From JAUWTJ01 sp965603015 (GTDB taxonomy: Bacteria; Pseudomonadota; Alphaproteobacteria; M2410), in the NCBI GenBank assembly GCA_965603015.1, contig CBFDBJ010000002.1:1-64000 (forward strand): a DNA stretch of 64,000 nucleotides, read 5' to 3'. Shown piece after piece: positions 24,416-32,014 of the stretch (position 1 is its first letter; each line of letters opens with the position of its first letter). Made by a program: the position numbers and the translations under genes. Under the pieces are notes generated by a model, which was given only the letters and a program-made list of their open reading frames with translations, searched no databases and was not told where the DNA came from.

Positions 24416-26866
24416 CTATTTCTTTTTGAGGTTAGTGTTGTAGTCCCCACAAGAACATCTCAAGCTCTCTTTCTGTCCTCCACTTTCGATTACATAGAGA
24501 ATGCTCTTGCATTTACCACACTCAAGAAAGGAGATCATCTTCTGAAAGGATGCCACCACAGGTTTGAAATCATTCTTATCAAGATTTGCCCAATCATTGT
24601 AGTGAACTTTTGCGTTGACCGCCCATTGCTCCAACTGAGTGCTCGCCACTGCCTCAACAAAGCTATCTTTCAATGCCTCTAGCTCATTTTGAATATCTTC
24701 AAGCTTCCAACTCTTCGCCGCTAGTTTTGCATCCTTTATTATCTTCAAGAAGCGCGCAGTTGCTTGCGGCATCAAGTCACCTAAAGTATGCCGGTTGTCG
24801 CCCCTGTAAACGACAGAAGCTCCTAAATTGTGACAAAGTTGACCGGATAGGAATTCCAGATAGTGTCGTAGTTCGGCAGCAGCTGCCTGTATGTCATTCT
24901 CATCAATATGATCTTCTATCTCTTTCCAGATGTCCTTTCCGATCCATTCCGAAGGGCCATCATCAACATTCCAGTTTCTGAAGAGGACAGAACTCTTCTT
25001 TTTCACCAAACCTGTTGTCTGCATGTTGTTCAGCCAGACTTGATCATGCGTAGTGAAAATAAACTGAGTGTCTGGAAATGTCTTCATCAATAACTCACAA
25101 ACAGCTCGCCTGTGACCTCCATCCACTGACATCAAAACATCGTCCAGCACACAGAATGTGAATTTATCCTTATACAAATGGTTCATCAGCGCCAAGTATA
25201 AGCACAGCCCCATGGCATCTTGATGACCTTCACTATGGTAGGCCCCTGGTGGAAACTTTCCTCTTCCATAAAACTCAACGTCAAGACCAAGTTGCGCCCC
25301 GCTAGACTCCATACTTGCCTCAAAATCCTCTTCATCATCCTTGTTTATTTCGCTATACAGTCCGGCGAAATAGTCTTGGATATCCGAATAAACTTTGTTT
25401 AAGCCGTTTGTATGAGTTGTTTCGTAAGTCTCAAAAACAGTCTTCGCCAATTGGCTATCTTGTAGAGCTCGTGCTTCAGCGCGTTTGATCTCTCGATAAG
25501 TAGATAGTCTCTCTTGGGCAGCTACTAGATAATCACGTGCGGCATCACGTTCACTGGTGTCAGGAATCGAGTTTATCTCACCAAGAAGACCAGCTAACTC
25601 CGTGTCTACTTCCTTTGGAACGCCATCGAAACTCTCAAGTGCATCGACGACAGCCTGCATTGACGAAAACTCAATCAATGAATCTTTCGAGCTCTCCACC
25701 TCGTCAGCAAAGGACTTCAGTTGTTTACATTCAAGCTTTGCTTTAAGTTTTGATCCGTAAGGTGCAACGGTGCGGAGCAAAGAAACCACATCCCCGAGTG
25801 CTTTTGTGATCGGCTCCAAAGCCTTTTCAAAATCATTCTTTTGCTTTGTAAATTGCTCAAGATCCTTCTTCTTTTTCTCAATATGAGCAATCAGGTCGTG
25901 CTGCTTCCAAGAAGTGTCACAGACAGGACAATAGTCTCCATCGACAAGCTTCAGAGACTTTTCTAACAGATCTTGTTTATCCAAAGCGCTGTCAAAGTCT
26001 GTGTTTTCAGCAAGCGATTTTGCTAAGCTCAGCTGAGCTGCAACCACAGCTCCAAATTCTTCACTTGTGAGTGTTTTCAAATGCTCGCTGCAATTACTCA
26101 TATCCTTAAGTGCAATTGCCTTTGATAATGAGGCTTGAGAGTCTGCGGAGGTAACAGACAGCCCGTCCTTTACTGATGTACCAGCTTCAAGACTCTTGAT
26201 TTCGGGAAGATCCAATAAGGCACGTCTCTTATTGACGGCCTTCAACAAATCCGCAGTTTTTAGAGCCGGGATTGAGAGTGCTGTTGCCAGGTTTTCACCT
26301 GCCCTTTTTAAGTCTGCGACTTTCGTTGTATGTTCTTTCTTCTTGGAATTCGAAACTGATTGTAAGTTCTTACGCAAGCTCGCCAATAGGTCCAGCTGGA
26401 GCAATGCCTGAATTTCCTCAGCTCTTTGTCCTGGCGTCGATAGGATGTATTGGATTAACTCCCGGCGAGACAGAGCTACATTCTTGTGACGTCCGAATTC
26501 ATCAATTGCTTCAACCACCTCTGGTGTATTGGGCGAGATAGTGGGCGCTTTTAGCTGTCCGACACTTCTTTTGACACTAAATTTCTTACCGGTAGATACG
26601 ACCACCCCATGCAATTCAACAAATGCCTTATCTGGAAAATCCCTATAATCAACGTGAGGAGCATGCTCTTTTACTGAGACGTTTCCTCTTCCTGTTCCTC
26701 CCAGGCGAGAAATGTCACCGGAAAGAACGAACTCAATTGCATCAACAACGCCACTCTTTCCAGTGCCGTTTGGTCCGCAGATTGCAAAGTTTCCACCACC
26801 CAGTTCAAGGTCAAGTTTGACGATGCCCCTGAATTTGTGAATGCTGATTTTATCTATTCGGATCAT
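24416..26866 (-). CDS. SMC/Rad50-like ABC ATPase with zinc-ribbon C-terminus, probable defence ATPase
   Basis: The 816-residue protein has Walker A GPNGTGKS (31-38) after KISIHKFRGIVKLDLELGG, long coiled-coil arms (about 160-500) meeting at a CPVCDTSW hook (C313, C316), the signature-like SEGHQDAMGLCLYLAL (545-560), Walker B FCVLDDVLMSVD (571-582) and switch His in TTHD (605-608). The LDD..S(V/L)D form of Walker B is shared with RloC/AAA_13-type enzymes rather than housekeeping SMC. After the ATPase is a roughly 190-residue extension (LRHYLEFLSGQLCHNLGASV...) ending in a CxxC...CSC zinc ribbon (C783, C786, C804, C806). It follows a 72-aa gene by 3 bp and faces the CD-NTase gene tail to tail. 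A DNA-break or DNA-end sensing defence role is likely but unproven. Confidence 0.8.
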   Translation of the reverse strand: MIRIDKISIHKFRGIVKLDLELGGGNFAICGPNGTGKSGVVDAIEFVLSGDISRLGGTGRGNVSVKEHAPHVDYRDFPDKAFVELHGVVVSTGKKFSVKRSVGQLKAPTISPNTPEVVEAIDEFGRHKNVALSRRELIQYILSTPGQRAEEIQALLQLDLLASLRKNLQSVSNSKKKEHTTKVADLKRAGENLATALSIPALKTADLLKAVNKRRALLDLPEIKSLEAGTSVKDGLSVTSADSQASLSKAIALKDMSNCSEHLKTLTSEEFGAVVAAQLSLAKSLAENTDFDSALDKQDLLEKSLKLVDGDYCPVCDTSWKQHDLIAHIEKKKKDLEQFTKQKNDFEKALEPITKALGDVVSLLRTVAPYGSKLKAKLECKQLKSFADEVESSKDSLIEFSSMQAVVDALESFDGVPKEVDTELAGLLGEINSIPDTSERDAARDYLVAAQERLSTYREIKRAEARALQDSQLAKTVFETYETTHTNGLNKVYSDIQDYFAGLYSEINKDDEEDFEASMESSGAQLGLDVEFYGRGKFPPGAYHSEGHQDAMGLCLYLALMNHLYKDKFTFCVLDDVLMSVDGGHRRAVCELLMKTFPDTQFIFTTHDQVWLNNMQTTGLVKKKSSVLFRNWNVDDGPSEWIGKDIWKEIEDHIDENDIQAAAAELRHYLEFLSGQLCHNLGASVVYRGDNRHTLGDLMPQATARFLKIIKDAKLAAKSWKLEDIQNELEALKDSFVEAVASTQLEQWAVNAKVHYNDWANLDKNDFKPVVASFQKMISFLECGKCKSILYVIESGGQKESLRCSCGDYNTNLKKK

Positions 26867-26869
26867 AGG

Positions 26870-27088
26870 CTATTCGTCAGGAAATAGAGAATTCTCAAGC
26901 GCAATTTTGGTAGACTTACCGTCCTCCAAGAGAGTCTTTCGCAACCCTTCTACAACCACATCATCGACCTCTTTTTCTGACAATTGTGCTAGAAATGATT
27001 CGACAATATCTTTAGTCACACCAACCGGCTTATTGCTATCCGCCATATTGTCATCCGTGTTTGTGAAGTTTGTTCCTTGTTGATTCAT
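26870..27088 (-). CDS. Small acidic partner protein of the SMC-like ATPase
   Basis: The 72-residue product has a polar N-terminus and a helical core VTKDIVESFLAQLSEKEVDDVVVEGLRKTLLEDG, then STKIALENSLFPDE. It ends 3 bp before the ATPase start, so the two form one transcript. Its size and position recall the small middle components that accompany ABC-type ATPases in three-component defence systems, but no third effector gene is present and I cannot confirm homology. An ATG at 27046 is an alternative start. A six-codon frame with a strong AAAGGAG site (27099-27119) lies just upstream. Confidence 0.6.
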   Translation of the reverse strand: MNQQGTNFTNTDDNMADSNKPVGVTKDIVESFLAQLSEKEVDDVVVEGLRKTLLEDGKSTKIALENSLFPDE

Positions 27089-27196
27089 GCAGCTGGAGTT
27101 ACATTACTAGTACTTGCATGCTACTCCTTTCTGCAGAAAAAGAAAGGCCGACACAATCTCTGGTGCCCAAACCCTTGAAAACCGCCTACCCACCGG

Positions 27197-28708
27197 TCAT
27201 TCTTCCCTACAAATTCCAAACAACAGCTTGAACAAATGCTTTAGCTGTTCGGGGAGCTCAAAAGTTCGATCTGTGTGGCGACATGGGTCACCAAAAGAGA
27301 CGCCTCCGAGATTCTGGTATTCCAGGACCCACGGAAACGGCTCAAGAACAGGCTTTTTGCCAACCACTGTCAGGTTCGAGAAGGTGTTTTCAATGAACAC
27401 TCGCTTTTCATGAGGTCTCAGACTTTCGTAAAGCACCGCAAGGCTCGTGAGAAGTTCGAGGAATTTTTGCTTGTTCTCTTCCATTTCCTTTCGGTCAGGC
27501 AAGTCTCGTAGTTCTTCACGAAGCAAGGCAAGCTTCCGATTCGCCTCTTTCTTTTTCGATTTGTATGTCGCCTCATCGAGCGTGCCATCAATCATGAGGT
27601 CAACTGCTCGGTCCACACTCTGCTCAACGGCTTGAATCTGACTTTCAAGATGTCTAACTGCTTCCGCGCGAGGAACTACAGGAGGATCTTGTTTCCACTT
27701 AGACAAAAGCTCTGCGACCTGTTCCTTGGTCAATTGATATGATTTCAATGTCGAGAGTATGTCCTTTTCCAACGCATCCTCTCTGATAGTCTTTGTCACG
27801 CACTCTTTTCGATGACAACGATAGTATATGCGCCCCTTCTGTTTTTCAGGTGACATCATTTGGTTGCAAAAACCACAACGAAAGAGACCTCGAAACAATT
27901 GATTGTGCCGAGTTAATTTCGGGCCACACCGCCTGGACTTTATCTCTTGCACCCGATCAAACAGAGACTGACGTACAATCGGCTCGTGAACTCCCTGATA
28001 CGTCTCGCCGGTCCGCTTGATTTCAATAACCCCGGAATAAAATGAGTTGTTCAAGATAGTTTCAACACCATGGAGGCTCAGTTCGCCATCTCCAAGATTG
28101 GTCAAGCCACGTTTCCTCATTTCAATTTGCAGGCTGCGAAGAGAGTGTTGTCCCGAACCATAGAGGTCAAACATCGCCTTTATGAGAGGTGCCTTTGCTG
28201 GACATGGGGTCTTTGGATTTCCCCTGCCATTGTCGAGGTATCCAAGTGGTGCTCGAAATGGATAGAGGCCTTGCTTCAAACGTCCTCGCAATCCTTTAAT
28301 GGTTTCTTCGCGAAGATTCCGAATGTAGTCGGATGCTATAACTGCAAGCATATCAGCAGTTAGCCGCCCTCCTCGTGATGAAAAGTCGAGGCTCTCGGTG
28401 GCGACATGAACTTCAATTCCCTGATCGGGAAGATCCGAAACAATTGCCCAATCTTTGAGATTCCTGGCCGAGCGGTCGATTTTGTGTATGACGAGACCAC
28501 CGGCCTCGCCCAGCTTGAGCGCTTTCAACATGCCATTGAAAATAGGCCTGCCACTCTTGGCAGCAGTTTCCTTCTCCTCAAACCATTTTGTTATTCGTAT
28601 ATCTTTTCGTGCAGCAAAGGCCAGTATCGCATCCTTCTGTTCTTGCAAAGATACGCCATCACCTTGTCTGACTGTACTGACACGAATGTAACCGAAACAT
28701 TTTTTCAT
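27197..28708 (-). CDS. Large serine recombinase
   Basis: The 503-residue enzyme starts with a resolvase domain FGYIRVSTVRQGDGVSLQEQ, where the Ser of RVST (S11) is the nucleophile, continues with DRSARNLKDWAI, an SRGGRLTADMLAVIASDYIRNLREETIKGLRGRL helix, the recombinase domain (APLGYLDNG...LIKAMFDLYGSGQHSLRSLQIEMRKRGL), a zinc beta-ribbon FRGLFRCGFCNQMMSPEKQKGRIYYRCHRKEC and a coiled-coil motif region (LESQIQAVEQSVDRAVDLM). Large serine recombinases catalyse directional integration or excision. Its start overlaps the stop of the 52-aa gene by 4 bp. Its own attachment sites are not evident, although repeats at its boundary are noted. Confidence 0.93.
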   Translation of the reverse strand: MKKCFGYIRVSTVRQGDGVSLQEQKDAILAFAARKDIRITKWFEEKETAAKSGRPIFNGMLKALKLGEAGGLVIHKIDRSARNLKDWAIVSDLPDQGIEVHVATESLDFSSRGGRLTADMLAVIASDYIRNLREETIKGLRGRLKQGLYPFRAPLGYLDNGRGNPKTPCPAKAPLIKAMFDLYGSGQHSLRSLQIEMRKRGLTNLGDGELSLHGVETILNNSFYSGVIEIKRTGETYQGVHEPIVRQSLFDRVQEIKSRRCGPKLTRHNQLFRGLFRCGFCNQMMSPEKQKGRIYYRCHRKECVTKTIREDALEKDILSTLKSYQLTKEQVAELLSKWKQDPPVVPRAEAVRHLESQIQAVEQSVDRAVDLMIDGTLDEATYKSKKKEANRKLALLREELRDLPDRKEMEENKQKFLELLTSLAVLYESLRPHEKRVFIENTFSNLTVVGKKPVLEPFPWVLEYQNLGGVSFGDPCRHTDRTFELPEQLKHLFKLLFGICREE

Positions 28709-28863
28709 ACATCTTCTTCGCTATCTTCCGACTCTACCACATCCTCTGATTCATGCGAGTCGTTGTCCTTCCATGGCCATGAGTCTTCAGCCAGCATGCG
28801 AAGGAAAACACGTCTGCAAAGTTCAAGGTGTCGTTCTAGATGTTCACTATCGCTGTCGTTCAT
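28705..28863 (-). CDS. 52-residue acidic protein coupled to the serine recombinase
   Basis: The peptide reads MNDSDSEHLERHLELCRRVF, continues LRMLAEDSWPWKDND and ends in a run of Glu/Asp/Ser. Its TGA overlaps the recombinase ATG (ATGA), so translation is coupled. Short proteins with an 'E-L-C-R-R..M...SWPW' pattern precede serine recombinase genes in several alphaproteobacterial elements as I remember them; a recombination directionality or accessory role is possible but not established. GAGGT lies before the start. Confidence 0.6.
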   Translation of the reverse strand: MNDSDSEHLERHLELCRRVFLRMLAEDSWPWKDNDSHESEDVVESEDSEEDV

Positions 28864-28904
28864 ACCTCGATTGTATCCAGCTCAACAATCTTTCCAAGAC
28901 CGGG

Positions 28905-30083
28905 TCATTCTTGTTTAGAGAGAGTGGGAGCCGGAAGCGTTGTCATTGTGAAGATTTTGGCTGGTTCCCCATCAATCATCATACGAACAAAAGCTCGGTA
29001 GTTTGGTTGGTTAATCATGAAGCGTGATTCGACACCGCCAAGCTGCGCAGAAAGGAGTGAGGTGTCAGCCGCACCAACGCGAAAACAAATCAACGTGCCA
29101 ACATTTCCCATGATTGATGCAAACACGGTGTCGCTGCTTTGCTGAGTATGTTGCTGACTGAGAACCACACCAAGTTTGTATTTGCGGGTTTCTGACAACA
29201 ACTCCGAAACGCTATCCGTCGTAAAGGAATGAAACTCGTCCACATATAGAAAGAATGGTCGCCTTTCAGCTTCCGGCTGATCGTGCCGCGTAAATGCCGC
29301 GTGCATCACTCCGGAGACCAGCATGCCACCCAGGACATTCGCGATATCAGCCCCGAGACGACCTTTAGCTAAATTGATGATGAGAGTGCTTCCTTCATCC
29401 ATGATTCGTCGGAATCGCAGTGGTATCTCGGGTTCGCAGATGGCCTTTCGAATAACAGGATGTGCCAAAAACGCCCCGAATTTGTTGGCAATCGGAGCCA
29501 ATCCATCGACAGATTTCTTGTAGTTCATATTCGGATATTCTTGTGCCCAGAATGCTCGGACCTGATCATTCGAGACATGTGTGATCACACTCTCGCGAAA
29601 GTCATCGTCGAGAAATATACGAAGAATATCTCGGAGGTCTGTTTTTGGAGTATCGAGTAGTGCAAGCGTAGCAAAGCGTATGAGGTGTTCCATGCGGACC
29701 CCCCATGCTCCCGGCCACTGTTTCTTGAGAGTCTCAATAAGACCTGAGGCAACGATTGGTCGATATTCTTTCGATGTCTTCGAAAGTGGATTGTAGCCGT
29801 AGGGACAGCCGGGGTCAGCTGTGTCCCAATATAGCGCCTTGGGTCCCAATGTTCTTGCCAACTCACTTGAGAGATCTCCGTGAGGATCGATCAGAACCAA
29901 ACCATGTCCAAGTTGTGCATCTTGAAGAGCCATATTGAATAACAAAGTGGACTTGCCGGTTCCGGTTTGACCAACAATGTACATATGCATGAAACGATCA
30001 TCGCCTCTGATGCCAAAGGAAAAGTTCCCATAGCGATAGTGGGCAATGCCAAGTGTTGTTGTCTGCTGATCCCGTATTTGCAT
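28905..30083 (-). CDS. VirD4/HerA-like DNA-translocating ATPase (first of two)
   Basis: From the ATG at 30083, preceded by AGGG, the product is 392 residues; an upstream in-frame start would run through a palindrome. Walker A GQTGTGKST is at 38-46 within the usual HMYIVGQTGTGKSTLLFNMALQDA opening of conjugative coupling-type ATPases, then LIDPHGDLSSELAR, a helical insert, LIINLAKGRLGADIANVLGGMLVSGVMHAAF, Walker B FFLYVDEFHSF and GVVLSQQHTQQ (sensor Gln). No N-terminal membrane helices are present, unlike VirD4, so it is a soluble form. It is probably involved in moving element DNA. The gene is bracketed by 16-bp direct repeats (28896-28911 and 30118-30133). Confidence 0.82.
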   Translation of the reverse strand: MQIRDQQTTTLGIAHYRYGNFSFGIRGDDRFMHMYIVGQTGTGKSTLLFNMALQDAQLGHGLVLIDPHGDLSSELARTLGPKALYWDTADPGCPYGYNPLSKTSKEYRPIVASGLIETLKKQWPGAWGVRMEHLIRFATLALLDTPKTDLRDILRIFLDDDFRESVITHVSNDQVRAFWAQEYPNMNYKKSVDGLAPIANKFGAFLAHPVIRKAICEPEIPLRFRRIMDEGSTLIINLAKGRLGADIANVLGGMLVSGVMHAAFTRHDQPEAERRPFFLYVDEFHSFTTDSVSELLSETRKYKLGVVLSQQHTQQSSDTVFASIMGNVGTLICFRVGAADTSLLSAQLGGVESRFMINQPNYRAFVRMMIDGEPAKIFTMTTLPAPTLSKQE

Positions 30084-30124
30084 TACCCTATTGTGCCTCG
30101 CTGAACTCACAAAAAGAAAGACAG

Positions 30125-30151
30125 GGTCATTCTCGAAATTCGAGAATGACC
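30125..30151. repeat. Perfect 27-bp palindrome, candidate operator or recombination site
   Basis: Arms GGTCATTCTCGAA and its exact complement flank a single central A (13+1+13). It lies between the divergent VirD4-like gene and the DUF3768 gene. The half-site GGTCATTCT recurs at 28903 and 27195. A second imperfect inverted repeat (TTTCGAAGGAGACG at 30165-30178, CGTCTCCTTTCGAAA at 30203-30217) follows. Confidence 0.7.
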
Positions 30152-30266
30152 GGTGGTTTTGAAGTTTCGAAGGAGACGCCAGAATAAGAATGGAAGCAGT
30201 CACGTCTCCTTTCGAAAGGTGCGTCTGAAATTGGTTCGGGCGACTACCTCACGGAAGGAGAAGATC

Positions 30267-30794
30267 GTGACCAAAGAAATTGAACTATGTGAACTGGTGG
30301 GAGCTTATGTTATCTGCAATATATGTGGATCTCAGGACATCGCGCGAGACGCTGCAGCTCAGTGGGACATCACTTCCGGCAATTGGAGCCTGGAGACTGT
30401 CTTTGACGCTTACAGCTGCAAGGAATGTGGAAATAAATGTTTGCCAATTTGGCGGCTGGATCAGGAGTATCGTCGGAAAGAAGTGGCTCGACTGAATGAT
30501 GCAGTGCGTCACGGTGAGTACGGCAACACAACGATTATTGCAACTACTGGGGTTCAGGCTATGGGAGAAGCATCTGTGTCTAAGATTATCGGAAAGGTTT
30601 CCAAATTTGACGACTTTTCGGAAGACAACGATCCCCATGGTGAACGCGACTTTGGATCTATAGAGATCAATTCTGAAAAACTATTCTGGAAGATTGATCT
30701 CTTTGATCTGGAGTTGAAGCAATATTCACTGGATCCGGCCAGTGAGAGTCTCACACACCGGGTACTGACGATTATGCTGGCAAGTGAGTACTGA
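30267..30794 (+). CDS. DUF3768 family protein with N-terminal zinc-finger-like segment
   Basis: The GTG start follows GGAAGGAG; upstream in-frame ATG would cross the inverted repeats. The 175-residue product has two CxxC pairs (C17, C20 and C51, C54) that look like a zinc site, then the DUF3768 core: VARLNDAVRHG, FDDFSEDNDPHGERDFGSIEINSEKLFWKIDLFD and SLTHRVLTIMLASEY. DUF3768 proteins are frequent on plasmids and integrative elements of alphaproteobacteria; their function is unknown. The added zinc site is not something I associate with the typical short member. Confidence 0.82.
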   Translation: MTKEIELCELVGAYVICNICGSQDIARDAAAQWDITSGNWSLETVFDAYSCKECGNKCLPIWRLDQEYRRKEVARLNDAVRHGEYGNTTIIATTGVQAMGEASVSKIIGKVSKFDDFSEDNDPHGERDFGSIEINSEKLFWKIDLFDLELKQYSLDPASESLTHRVLTIMLASEY

Positions 30795-30809
30795 CAAGCC
30801 TACAAATCT

Positions 30810-30840
30810 GGGGCCATTCTTGCTTAACAAGAATGGCCCC
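30810..30840 (+). terminator. Strong hairpin after the DUF3768 gene
   Basis: A perfect 13-bp stem GGGGCCATTCTTG/CAAGAATGGCCCC with loop CTTAA stands 15 bases after the stop codon. No T-run follows, so it may be a weak terminator or 3' stabiliser. The arm resembles the GGTCATTCT half-site seen elsewhere in this part of the island. Confidence 0.55.
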
Positions 30841-30928
30841 CTCTAGCAAAGAATACCGATTTCGACGATTATAAATCTAGTCTTGGATTAGAGGATGGGT
30901 TTGGTCGAGACCGTTCCGATAGTGATCA

Positions 30929-31046
30929 GGACTTCAGAGTCGGGAGATGCGAAAAGGCTTTAGCCTTTTCGTCTCACTTCGCAATCATCCCGGCTCTGAA
31001 GTCCATACTATTGAGGATCGACTTCTGTGTACAAGACTGTGGATAA
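30929..31046. other. Cruciform plus DnaA box: candidate origin of replication or transfer
   Basis: A 17-bp inverted repeat with one mismatch (GGACTTCAGAGTCGGGA at 30929-30945; TCCCGGCTCTGAAGTCC at 30988-31004) encloses a perfect 10-bp hairpin CGAAAAGGCT/AGCCTTTTCG (30950-30971). The exact DnaA-box consensus TTATCCACA lies on the minus strand at 31038-31046. The rest of the 30795-31104 gap holds no gene. The element encodes a replication-relaxation protein and DNA-pumping ATPases nearby, so an oriV or oriT is a reasonable guess. No iterons or AT-rich unwinding element are seen. Confidence 0.4.
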
Positions 31047-31104
31047 CGGGTGGATTCCGCCATTGCGCCTGCCAGTCCTCATTATTTAATAATCCAAACA
31101 GCGT

Positions 31105-31449
31105 ATGTTTGAAGAGTTCCTTTTTGATCTCAAAATCGCGCGGAAGAAATCAGGTTTGACGCAAGCGGATTGCGGACACTTGATGGGTGTTTCCAGCAAC
31201 ATCATTAGTCAGATAGAGCTTGGAGAGCGCACTCCGACAGCACGCGAGATGTGCGCCCTCTCGGTAATTTACGGAGCCAGTTTCGAGAGCTTCTATTCCG
31301 AGAACATGCAAGTCGTCCGCAGTGTCTTGTCTGAAAATATCGAATCAATACCTGAAGCACCAGAAGGATGGTTGGCAACTGAATCTCGCACCCGTTCCCT
31401 GGAGTATCTGTCAGGTTATCTGGAAGCGGACCTACCTGAAATTATATGA
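31105..31449 (+). CDS. XRE-family helix-turn-helix regulator
   Basis: The 114-residue product has an N-terminal HTH: FLFDLKIARKKSGLTQADCGHLMGVSSNIISQIELGERTPTAREMCALSVIYG, the usual XRE spacing with recognition helix around residues 34-43. The C-terminal part (about 60-114) is helical and could dimerise. It overlaps the RuvC-like gene by 4 bp (ATGA). The cruciform/DnaA-box region lies directly upstream and may be its operator; no specific operator is assigned. Confidence 0.85.
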   Translation: MFEEFLFDLKIARKKSGLTQADCGHLMGVSSNIISQIELGERTPTAREMCALSVIYGASFESFYSENMQVVRSVLSENIESIPEAPEGWLATESRTRSLEYLSGYLEADLPEII

Positions 31450-31949
31450 ACACAGAGAGACTACGAATCCTGGCGATTGCCGCCAGAGAAGGTCGAATCG
31501 CTTGTGTTGTCATAGACAATCGCGATCTAATTCTTTGGGAAGGGTCTGAGCGTTACTCAAAAACGCCCGATGAAGCCGCGCTAAAACTACAAAGCTGGAT
31601 TGATGAGTTTGAACCTGACGTGGTCGTAAGTGAACAGCCGCATACGGCAGGAAGGAAAGGTCGCAAACTCGTTCAAACCCTCTCGGCATTTGCGAAGGTG
31701 GCCGAAGATGGACCAGTCATAGGGTTGCAGATTGAGCGAAAGCGCCCATTTCGAAACGTCTTTGAAGAGGCAAAAGCGTTAGCCGATGAGTTTCCGGACC
31801 TGAAAAGTATGGTACCGGAGAAACGGGCAATCTGGATCGGCGGTGAACCCTATAGCCTTGTGTTCTTTGAAGCACTAGCTCTGGTTCGAGACGCCGGGCT
31901 TCTGAAGCGGTTCGATGAATACCCGCCCGATGCTGAAATTGGTTTCTAG
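31446..31949 (+). CDS. RuvC/RNase H-fold-like protein, atypical active site
   Basis: The 167-residue product shows an RNase H-like opening, RILAIAAREGRIACVVIDNRDLILWEGS, a helix DEAALKLQSWIDEFEPDVVVSEQPHTAGRKG with the Glu expected of RuvC-type nucleases, and a C-terminal helix with KRAIWIGGEPYSLVFFEALALVRDAG. The first catalytic Asp of RuvC (in 'GIDPG') is replaced by Ala-Ala-Arg, so activity is doubtful or uses another ligand. It is coupled to the HTH gene. A role in processing element DNA junctions is possible; the assignment rests on pattern only. Confidence 0.5.
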   Translation: MNTERLRILAIAAREGRIACVVIDNRDLILWEGSERYSKTPDEAALKLQSWIDEFEPDVVVSEQPHTAGRKGRKLVQTLSAFAKVAEDGPVIGLQIERKRPFRNVFEEAKALADEFPDLKSMVPEKRAIWIGGEPYSLVFFEALALVRDAGLLKRFDEYPPDAEIGF

Positions 31950-31980
31950 TTTCCAACAGAACTAGCGAGCAAGACAGCTG

Positions 31981-32014
31981 AAAAAGCCGTGGCGATGGCA
32001 ACCACGGTTTTTTT
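31981..32014. terminator. Bidirectional intrinsic terminator
   Basis: Stem CCGTGG/CCACGG (31987-31992, 32002-32007) is flanked by AAAAAG on the left and TTTTTTT on the right, so it can end both the RuvC-like transcript and the convergent replication-relaxation transcript. Confidence 0.8.

Noticed and set aside
24272..24682. Plus-strand open frame after the CD-NTase as a third CBASS gene
   Set aside because: It overlaps the coding end of the ATPase in antisense and has no ribosome site or recognisable Cap2/Cap3 motifs.
21728..30911. 12-base string TTTGGTCGAGAC at 21728-21739 and 30900-30911
   Set aside because: Two copies of 12 bases in 22 kb are near chance expectation, and the flanks do not match; not called as an operator.
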